Below, piece by piece: positions 55,701 through 64,000 of a DNA stretch of 64,000 bases. The stretch spans positions 1,650,665-1,714,664 of the forward strand of contig NC_090610.1 in NCBI RefSeq assembly GCF_004359215.1. Direction: 5' to 3'. The position numbers and the translations under genes are program-made. Origin of the DNA: Bremia lactucae (Eukaryota; Oomycota; Peronosporomycetes; Peronosporales; Peronosporaceae). Position 1 is the stretch's first letter, and each line of letters begins with the position of its first letter. Below the pieces are notes generated by a model. It made no database searches and had not been told where the DNA came from. It saw only the letters and a list, made by a program, of their open reading frames with translations.

Positions 55701-57044
55701 CTTGGGAATTTGAACGTCCAGAAGTCGCACTTTAGTCACCTTTTATTTTACAGTCGTCGTAATTGTGAGACTTCCACGCTTCGTAATGCGCAGGAAACAA
55801 CCGTCAGCTACAATAACACTCGCTTTGAAAACCCTCTGGGTCCTCCAACATCCGCTCGTTCACTAAGTAACGGCTAGAATCGCTGTCCAGTATCCAGTGT
55901 CCTTGACCAGCGCTCTTGTCATCCCCACCGAGCACGAATTTCACGTCATCGCTTGATCCTCGTGAGACCTGGTTTCTGCGCACGCAGACTTAATGTGCCC
56001 AGGCTTTCCACGACTATGTCACTTTCGCACATCCTTGCGCACGTTTCGCGCATGTTCCCGAACGTGTCAGACTTTATTAGCGACTTCTTTTCCGATATGC
56101 TTTCCACGCAGCTCGATCTCCGTCGACTGCGCGAAATGTGCCAATATCGTGCTTGACGCAAATAGTCAATTCTTGTCAGGTTCAATCGCTCAAACATCGA
56201 CAGTGTCATCGATAAATCGGCATAATAAACAATTTTGTCTTGAACCAAATTGTCTGTACCACCGCATGCCTCGCTTACTGCGACCACATACAAATTATGT
56301 TCAGTCCAGCTGCGCATGGGGCTCTTGGCGATAGTAAACAGTTTCATGCTCTGCGCTGGAGATAACTTTGTTGCGAACGTATGAAGCAGCCTTTGCATAG
56401 CGTACTCCAATGTCTGCTGCTCCTGCCAGCACCCTTCAACTTGACGACTATAGTACTTAACAGCCATTTTAGCGAGATTGTGTTAAAGAACGTCAATCTT
56501 GACATCCTGACTCCAAGAAAATCCACTCGCTCTCTCAGCAAAAGCGACTTCTCGAACAAACTGCTCCCCCCAGGACAATGTCCGCTCCCTAAACCTTGGT
56601 AACGCTCCTTTAAATCGAAGTGACGGATATTCAGCTTGCGCTATGCTCTCACGCATACGACGGGACGTTCTGCGGTACCTGCCGCTGTTTGTACACTGAA
56701 GGCGGCACGTAGTGCTGCGGTAGCTCCGGATGCGGCGCCTGTGTCATATCGACATGTCACCCGCCCTTTCAAACCCGAATTGGCTTACCTTGAAGTATAT
56801 TCCTGACGACAAGCATGGAGACCTAGCCCCATCGCGGTGTCACATCAAGAGAAAGCCGTTCCATATCCTGTCCCTGTCCGATGGCCGACCCGAACACGCT
56901 GGAATCTCTATCCATCTTCTGTTCCTTGGCCTCTTGTGACGCCTCCAGCTTAGTTATTCGCTCCGCTTGTCGCGTCATCGGGTCCACCAATGTTTCTTCC
57001 GTGTTCTGTGGCATCACCTCTGCCTTGACTTCTAATACATCCAC
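52770..57044 (-). pseudogene. Copia retrotransposon, full gag-pol order, many breaks
   Basis: The minus-strand order is gag start at 57044 (MDVLEVKAEV) and gag core at 56467-55946 (VSEACGGTDNLVQDKIVYYADL). A decayed protease zone follows, then the integrase end and linker at 55018-54500 (NDKAERMHRTIM, GCAAKYAAHILNR-like, IFGSPCTVHQDAKNKSLG). RT follows with ARLVACNNEQIFGVDY (about 54150) and intact YVDDLLV at 53731-53711, then RNase H at about 53130-52960 (GRELLGLREILKEI, AAIKQLGCEGS). Stops in all parts make it non-functional. No LTR is clear at either end, and the gag end abuts Gypsy sequence. Confidence 0.8.
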
Positions 57045-57180
57045 ACGCTTGTGGACGCTTCAAGACGTTCATCAGATGGCCATCTGTTGGACATGAGACA
57101 GGCATCGTGGCGAATCGATGCAGCCAATTTATGCATGGCTCCTACTTTCTGAGAAAAGCAAGCAGATCCGCGTACTTGTC
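57045..57180 (-). mobile_element. Gypsy family 1 fragment, reverse orientation
   Basis: The reverse complement matches 1-110 (protease/linker region), including the palindrome CAGATGGCCATCTG. The next sequence to the right runs in plus orientation, so there is an inversion breakpoint near 57180. Confidence 0.65.
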
Positions 57181-57319
57181 ACAGATGACGAGTACGTGGC
57201 CAATATTCGGCCGGCAATAGTAATTTATGAGAATCGGGTTCTCAGCAGCTTATCGATGGACGAAAGTGTGATCGATGAGAAGAATCGGATTAACCGTCTT
57301 ACGTCTCACTCTTTAAGTC

Positions 57320-57990
57320 GTTAAAAATAATTCCTTTGTATAGGAATTTGATCGAATTCAAGGGTGTGTCTCCTGATTCAGTACCATGCAAGTTGCCTAA
57401 GGATAAACGCACTTGACACGAAATCGACCTGAAACCAGGTTCGAAATACTGTGTCATGAAGCAGTGGCCATTGCCTCGTCAACAACGTATTATCGATCGA
57501 CAAATTCTTTCCCGATCGCTTAGCAGTTGGGCCATGTGAGTGATTCAACCTCCCCACATAACCCGACCTCCTGGGTGCGTAATTAAACAGAAGGATGGAA
57601 AATTGTACACGCATTCACTAAATTGAATGCTGCAAAGATAACGGCTCAAATGTTGATACCGAGAACGAACGCAATCATTGATCGTATATCAAATAGTACA
57701 AAGATTACCATCTTTTCGTCCATGGATCTAATAAACGGATACGATCAGGTTGTTTTACGTGGACAGGATATTTTGCTCACAGCAGTAAGCTCCCCAAGCG
57801 GCATGCTTTGGAAGTGGCTAGCTATACTACAGGGGTTTCGTAATACCCCAGTTAAACCGATGTTTTACCAATCTGTTGAGATTGGTGAGAAATTCCACAT
57901 CGAGTTATTTTGATGACGTCTTCGTTCTAAGCCGAGCCATGAACAGAAAGTTGGACGTTGAAGTACATCTTACCCGGGTAGAGAGTACGC
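57320..57990 (+). pseudogene. Gypsy family 1 RT, first copy
   Basis: It reads HEIDLKPGSKYCV, KQWPLPRQQR, FSSMDLINGYDQVVLRGQD and SSPSGMLWKWLAILQGFRN and, after a frame change, SYFDDVFVLSRAMN (catalytic YFDD, about 57905). At about 57990 it breaks off into protease sequence, so the RT of one element is joined to the protease of another. Confidence 0.75.
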
Positions 57991-58760
57991 TAGAGGGTCG
58001 TAGGCTCAAATATGATGAGCGCGACATCCCTCCAACGAGGATGACGGTGCGTCTAGCGACAGGCGCATCGATAACAGTGATGAAACGCGCAGTGAAATAT
58101 CACTACACGTTAAGAGATCCACAGTATGATAATAAGTTCATCTTTCTGGATTTTGATGACAAACTTGATGTCACCTAGATTTTTACCTTGGCTCAAAAAG
58201 TATGAGCCAAGAGTCCGCTGGCAGCATCGATCGTAAAGATGCCTGCCACCTGTTCATCAGACGGCCATCTGATAAACGTCTTGGAGCGTCCACAAGCGTG
58301 TGGATGTACTACGAGTGAGTGTGATGGCCTCACTTGTGGTACGGTCGTTAGTACAATTGCACAAGATCACAGTGTGATTACCAATCACATTGTGGAGTCA
58401 GCTGCCGGCGGCTGTGTTAATGCACAGGCAGCGCCGAAGGTCCACCACTCGAAAAGGTCGAGTGGATTGAGACATGAATGTACGCTTAGTGGGCGACATT
58501 CAAGGAGTATACCGGTTGCCCCAAAGGGACAACACGATGATCCTAGGTCGAGTAGAGAGTCGACCTTAGAGGACCCGACTGTGATAGCGCAATCATATTC
58601 GGAAGGGGTTGAGGGAAGAGATCCCCACGTACTTAAGGAGAAATCTCCTCAAATAGTTGAAGTTACTAGACTTCTAGATCCCGAGAGATTAAATCCCTCG
58701 GCAGTATGTGGAAAAGGGATCCTAGGAAGAAACCGAGACATTGAATGTCTTTATATATGA
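57991..58760 (+). pseudogene. Gypsy family 1 protease and linker, second copy
   Basis: It reads RMTVRLATGASITVMKRAVKYHYTL and FIFLDFDDKLDV, then the linker found at 1-309. From 58498 the linker continues (RSSRESTLEDPTVIAQ) where the copy at 1-309 is deleted. It is open from 58239 to 58760. Confidence 0.7.
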
Positions 58761-58939
58761 TGGTTCAAAACGAGTAGACGCCTATACTCTTGATCTGTAT
58801 GATACACTATCTAATTAAAGAAGTGATATTAAATCTTATTTTGCTTATCAAAAGTAAAAGTTCGCCTTCAAAAATAACTTCGGAGATAACTCAACTACCA
58901 ACACTAGAGCCTAAACGGTTGTTGAAAAATCTGCATAGC

Positions 58940-59960
58940 CATAGCCATAGACATAAAGATAATACTCTTAGACATAATCTGATGGATGGATTATGTCAGA
59001 TCCTTATGCGTGAACGGGACATCCCGTACACAGCAGTGAGCACTTCTAGTGGGATGCTCTGGGAATGGCTAGTAATGTCATAGGGCTTAGTAACGCCTTA
59101 TGTTAAGACCGGTGCAAGAATTCGCACCGAGTTATTTCGACGATGCATTTGTCCATAGCCGGGCAATGGACGGAAAGACGGATATGAATGTTCATAAAAC
59201 TCACGTTCGTCAGGTGCTTATACTTATGCGAAAGCACAAGCTGTACGCAAATCTCAAGAAGTGAAAATTTGCTGCAAGCGAGATACCACTTCTTGGGTGC
59301 ATAGTCGGTAAACACGGCGTGCACCCTGATCCCGAAAAGATCAAGGCAATTACCGACTGGCCAGTTCCATTCGATGTCAAGGGACTTAAAAAGTTCCTTG
59401 GGCTAGCGGCGTACTTGCACAAGTACTCACGCAATTATGCCGAGATGACAGTTCATCTCTCTCGTCTCTTGGATAAAGACGAGAAATGGTTATGGAACGC
59501 TGATTGTCAGCGTTCGTTTGAAGGTATCTGGCAAAGCTTGATGCAATCACCCATCTTGGCGATTGCAGACCATTCCATGTGGTCTGTGACGCCAGCGATT
59601 TCGCAATCGGCTGCGCGATAATGCAATTCGATACAGACGCCGCGGAGCGCGTCGTCTATTACCAAATGCGTCAGCTGCAACCAGCTGAACGCAATTACCC
59701 AGTGCATGATATGAAACTCCTTGCCATGAAATATGCACTGGCTAAAACAATTTAGGGTCTATCTCCTCGGAGATAGACCGCTTATCGTATATGCGGACCA
59801 TGCGTCATTACGCACGGCCGCAAACAGCCCACACTTCTCGCAAAGAATGGCGAGGTGGCTATTCTTCTTCGCGGAATTTAATTTCTCCGTGGAATATTAA
59901 CCAGGACAAGTTAATGTTGTCGCTGATGCGTAACCACGCCGACCCGATTTCGAGCCGGCT
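58940..59960 (+). pseudogene. Gypsy family 1 RT end and RNase H
   Basis: A short RT piece (LCQILMRERDIPYTAVSTSSGML) is followed by the thumb and connection (DPEKIKAITDWPVPFDVKGL, KFLGLAAYLHKYSRNY). In the next frame comes RNase H (VCDASDFAIGCAIMQF, QLQPAERNYPVHDMKLLAMK). The region between protease and RT is shortened, and stops separate the parts. Confidence 0.75.
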
Positions 59961-60189
59961 TCGCATTCCAACAGTAAAAATACTCCCACTGTTGCAACAC
60001 TCACTACGAGTGTTCCGTCGTCAACTTTGTTGATGACATAAAGAAAGCCTACACAGAAGATAAAGACCTTCTGCGTCTAATGGATCATCTGTAGAATCCT
60101 TCAAATAAGTCTTTTGAAGATTTACCGGCTTTAAATCGATCGTCATCAGATCGATACACAACACGCAACGGCTTACTGTACTACTCAGC

Positions 60190-61425
60190 TGTTGCCGGCG
60201 ACACTCCACGTGTCGTCGTCCCAGCTCACAATGATTTGCGCTTGCGCATTATGTATGATTGTCACGATGCACCTACAAGTGGGCATCGTGGACGTGAAAT
60301 TTTTTTATCTCACAGTAAGTCGCGACTTTTACTGGCCCCGCCAGTATCAGTTCGTGCGCAAGTACATTCGTGCTTGCAAGGTGTATGAACAGGTGAAGCC
60401 TTGCCCTTCATCCCGTGCACCTCTACAACCTCTACCACTTCCGGCAGAGTGCTGGCAGTCCGTATCAATGGACTTCGTCTTCGGATTTCCCGAAGACGAT
60501 CACAAAAACAATGGAATCCTTGTTTTTGTAGACAGATAAAGCAAGACGGTACATCTTGCTGATATACCAGAATCAATGACGGCTCCGGGCTGTGCCCGTG
60601 TCATTATCGACACGGTATTCAAGCTCAATGGTTTACCCCGTGAACTGGTCTCTGATAGAGATCCACCGTTCACGGCGGAGTTTTGGCCAATCCGTGTTCC
60701 GATCTCTCGGAACACGGCTGGCTATGTCAACATCCGACCACCTAGAAACGGATGGTCAAACAGAACGCGTAAATCGCGTCCTCGAAGAGATACTTCGAGG
60801 TTACGTCCAATCCTATCCGAATTGGAGCGAGTTTTTACCGATGGTCGAATTCGCCATCAATAATTCAGTGCATCCGTCTACAACGCATACACGTTCTTCG
60901 TGAATGGCTTACGCCATCCACGCATACCCACCCAATTTGAGGGATCCTCTAGTTTAATGGGGGGGGTGGACTCGCACGAGTAAAACCATTTCTGGCGCAT
61001 GCTCATCACGCGTCGAAATTTCAGACGACGCGAATGATGTCGATGTCGAAGCAATCGACACCGAAGAAGAGAAAGATCTCATGGCAGTGCGCGCAAAGCG
61101 CAATGAAAACGACAAAACAAATGAGTCAGCAGAGGAATTGCTGCTGGCTCGAGAATCAGTAGTCCGTTACGCACAGGATTCCACTGCAAATGCAATGGAC
61201 CGTCAGAAACGGAACGCAGACAAACATAAAAGAGCAAATGTTCTTTCATTAAAAATTAATGACCTAGTACTACTCTCTACGGTAAACTTACCTAAGCATG
61301 TTGTCACTAATGTGGATAGTAGCAAACTACTAACCAAGTTCATTGAGCCATTTCGTGTAAGGCATCACAGAGGCAATGCGTACACAATAGAATTGCCACG
61401 AAGGATGCGAACGCATCCTTAGTTT
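60190..61425 (+). pseudogene. Gypsy family 1 integrase
   Basis: An HHCC-like zinc region (YDCHDAPTSGHRG, YIRACKVYEQVKP) precedes the core with three acidic positions: [17 protein letters not shown] and [16 protein letters not shown]. It ends [14 protein letters not shown]-terminal part follows at 61081-61422 (RQKRNADKHKRANV, INDLVLLSTVNLPKH). Stops at about 60538 and in the core break it. Confidence 0.78.
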
Positions 61426-61899
61426 TACGTTAGTCGGCTCCCCCGTAACATCAGTACGCGGTTTCTTCCGTGAACGGATCTGACCACCCCTTTAAAGAAT
61501 CCCCATAAGATTCTTGTGATCACGAATTAGACTCTCACGTTGAGTCTGAAGATTATTTTGCCGAGTCCGAAGTTCCTCGAAATCGCGATGAGCTGACGAT
61601 AGCTCGTCACGAAGAGCGTGATGCTTCCGTTCGTACTACATCGTTGAGTACGCACTTTTCAAACGGTCTTCCAGTCGTTCGATACGATGAGTCTGAACCT
61701 GCACCGTCTGTTTCAACGAGTGCCGTTTGCCGCGCTTGGGATCACGACTCTCCTCCAATACATGGAGGAAGTGGTCGAGTTCGTCGATCCTCAACTCTAG
61801 ATCCGACACATGGTCGGATCTAATTTTTTCTCCTCCACCACAACCATTGGTAGATTCACACGGTGGTCAACGTTTCTTGTGGAACGTATACAGAGCCAC

Positions 61900-62035
61900 C
61901 TTGATGTGAAGGGGCAGTGAACGAGTTATCTTGTTCGCTGGCGCGGTTATCCGCCTTTGCATGACAGCTGGAGGCCTCGGTCCCAGCTGGTTGTTGACAT
62001 TCAGGGCCTCGTCCGTCAGTATGACAAAACCCATC
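61900..62035 (+). pseudogene. Gypsy family 1 integrase chromodomain
   Basis: The plus strand reads RYLVRWRGYPPLHDSW and then PRSQLVVDIQGLVRQYD, a chromodomain at the C-terminus of pol. This marks family 1 as a chromovirus-type Gypsy element. The final W.P box has Arg for Glu. Confidence 0.7.
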
Positions 62036-62423
62036 CGATGGATCAGAAGGTCCATAGGAAATCATGCGCCCTGGCGCTTGTAAATCGAATGCAAAACATC
62101 AATCGCATCGCGCATCTCGATAGTTATGTGAGCCCTTCCCCAGGGCGAAGAAAGGGAATAAACACCTCCTTTCACTCGGTTGTCGACACAACACGGACAG
62201 GGATCACCCCACGTGAGGCATGGAGGTCCTGCCTCACGAGACTTCCGATGCAGTTTAAATCTTGCACCGGTTGAAGTTCGTTTTTCAAACTTAACGCGAG
62301 TCGCGTTAAGTTCCTGAAGCCAGGCTTCGCGTCCAATGTCTTTGACATTGCGAATGAACGCGCTCCAGGCTTGCATCAATGAGCTTTTATCTTGCTTGTT
62401 GTTGCCATTATACTATCGATGCT

Positions 62424-63080
62424 TTAGAAAAGCATCGAGGTAAAAAAATTCATCAGCGCCAAAGGTTTTCGCGCTGGGATCAAGGCCATATAGCTTTGTC
62501 GCAATAAAAAGGGATATTTATTGTGAGTAGCAGTCTCTCCAGACAAGCCGTTCGGGCGAAAGCCACGGCTTCTTCTCAGAGGCAAGACGAGACATTTAAT
62601 GTCCGCACTTCCTTGAGTGGTACCCACTGAAGCAGGCATACCACTAGAGCTTTTATTACGATGGATTACGCCATCGTCACAACCACGCACAGGGATAAGT
62701 GCGGGTGAAAGCACTGGAGACGGTGTTGGCGATGCGGAATCATCCTCATCGTCGGAACCAAATATGCTACAGCGAACGCTATTAGCACGATAATCAGATT
62801 GAGCCCTCTCATTCGAAGGATCATAGTCAGTCGCCTGACGAGGTTCAGGCGACTGTTCCACTCTCCCTGAGTCGGCCATCTCGTCTGACTCGCATTCATA
62901 GTCGACCACCAAAGAGGGGTCGCACTCACGTGGTGACTCACCACGTGCACCCGCAACATTTAGTGTTTGTGAGAGAAGATGATACTACGGCAAACGAAAT
63001 GTCTGCCACAAGAGAAAATAATGCGTCGCCCGCGGCTGCATGTACAGCAGCGGAAGGTTCCGTACTATTCGCTGACGCAT
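62424..63080 (-). CDS. Antisense ORF of Gypsy family 1, between pol and 3' LTR
   Basis: The longest piece (62912-62424) is 162 codons and opens DYECESDEMADSGRVEQSPE. Then follow DYDPSNERAQSD, FGSDDEDDS and an acidic SPTPSPVLSPA stretch. Upstream, out to about 63080, an Ala-rich N-terminal part (AAVHAAAGDAL) is readable in linked frames. Equivalent frames lie at 11292-10950, at 24484-23944 and in part at 621-310. The protein is acidic and Ser/Pro-rich, with no family I recognise. Antisense ORFs in this position are known in some plant Gypsy elements. Each copy here has small frame breaks. Confidence 0.5.
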
Positions 63081-63210
63081 GGATCCGTTAACCATGCGAT
63101 AGAATTGAAAATGATGGTTTTGACCAATCAACATCGTTTTAACTTTAGCGGTCATATAGTGACCGCTCTATTTAATGACAGTCAGAGTAATTGTCGTTTG
63201 GGGGGGATGA

Positions 63211-63623
63211 TGTAACGGTGTACCGTTACTTTAAAATTAACACCTAAAGGTCGTTAATGAATATATTATCTATAAGGTAGATAATATTTTGGAAATATTA
63301 CTTTACATAGTAATATGCGAAAAGCTTATTCATTGGTAGATATATACCTTTATATCGACTTGCTCCGCGGTCAAGTCAGCACTGGACGCGCGCAAAGAGA
63401 GAGACAAATAAGACCATATTACATGTTTTGTATTAGTATATAATAAAGTTAGTAGAAAATAGATAGAAACAAAAGAACTTAATTATATTAAAAACAGTTT
63501 ACTTTTTACCCTCTTTAAAGCAAGTGTTTTTAAGAGAGTCTACCTCTGCACAGACTAGTTACGTGAAGTGACGAGTGGCACCACTTGTACTGAAGCAGTA
63601 CAAGTCGGTAGTGCCCCGTTACA
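63211..63623 (+). mobile_element. Gypsy family 1, 3' LTR of the long copy
   Basis: The 413-bp LTR starts TGTAACGG and ends CCCCGTTACA. It is preceded by a G-rich polypurine tract (about 63199-63208). The hairpin at 63583-63605 (10-bp stem) is kept. Confidence 0.87.
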
Positions 63624-63710
63624 CCGTGCATCTTTACATACTACGAGTCGTGCAATTTTACATACTACAAATTCCAGCTGAAATGTCAATTATAAGCTTT
63701 TAACCGAACC

Positions 63711-64000
63711 ATGGGACTCCATGGAATCCGGTGAGCAACCATTAAAGGCTGCCGCGCTTGAGAACGGATTTCCTATAAATGTATCACGGTCAAGAAAGTG
63801 GGCAACCGTCCGGATAAAAATGCAGATAAGTTAAAGGTGTCTCAGTGCGAAGATGCAGGTAGCAGCCACGATTATGAACACCCTGAGGATGTAACAAAAA
63901 GAAGCCACAAAGTGTTGCAAATGTCCTTTTCAAGCTACCCTCAGGGTTGTTCAGGTCGTGGAAAGTAGTTCTGAACAATGGCCACCACAACCATATATTT
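63711..64000 (+). pseudogene. Possible FAR1/MULE-type DNA-binding domain, runs off the window
   Basis: Read over more than one frame: ALENGFPINVSRSRK, then near the end CPFQATL or PFKLPSGLF, and VLNNGHHNH, which resembles the Cys...His-x-His end of a FAR1 domain. The frame changes at about 63800 and 63930, so it is either a relic or has introns. It is a weak call. Confidence 0.35.

Overview
The window looks like a repeat-rich segment of a eukaryotic genome, most probably an oomycete (downy mildew or Phytophthora type). The reasons are compact genes with 58-80 bp introns, dense Gypsy and Copia retroelements, a FAR1/MULE-type transposase relic, and eukaryote-only genes (a minor-spliceosome protein, ADAT3, a KIX coactivator). 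The species is inferred. Three N gaps interrupt it: 3366-4102, 6739-7711 and 35171-35270.

Layout. 1-11878 is one copy of a Gypsy family ('family 1'). It carries an internal deletion and is split by a ~10.3 kb tandem array of ~387 bp units, each headed by a tRNA-Lys-like sequence. Inside the array, abutting the only fully canonical tRNA-Lys, lies a gene for a protein with a histone-H3-tail-like stretch, a chromodomain and a possible cysteine-peptidase domain. 11879-18137 is a second Gypsy family ('family 2') on the minus strand, with both LTRs, a RT-to-integrase deletion and a perfect 57-bp hairpin. 18253-26151 is a gene island: a type I membrane protein, an LRRC40-like LRR protein (5 exons) and an MTG1-type GTPase (2 exons). 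A chimera of family-2 head and family-1 tail lies between the last two.

26152-34265 holds ADAT3, a glutamine-rich KIX-domain coactivator (2 exons) and spacers. 34266-48100 is a patchwork of elements: a family-1 LTR and gag, a MULE relic, a Copia element whose two halves point in opposite directions, family-1 fragments in both orientations, and a decayed LINE. 49530-50096 is an intact U11/U12-35K snRNP gene. From 51050 to the end are a family-1 relic, a minus-strand Copia, a long composite family-1 element ending in an LTR, and a possible FAR1/MULE start.

The host genes are housekeeping or regulatory and do not form a pathway: ribosome assembly (MTG1), tRNA wobble editing (ADAT3), minor splicing (SNRNP35) and transcription (KIX). 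The points most worth a second look are the tRNA-Lys array inside a retroelement, the H3-tail/chromodomain protein at a tRNA start, the conserved antisense ORF and folded LTR end of family 1, the Copia primer site that contains the gag start codon, and the half-inverted Copia.
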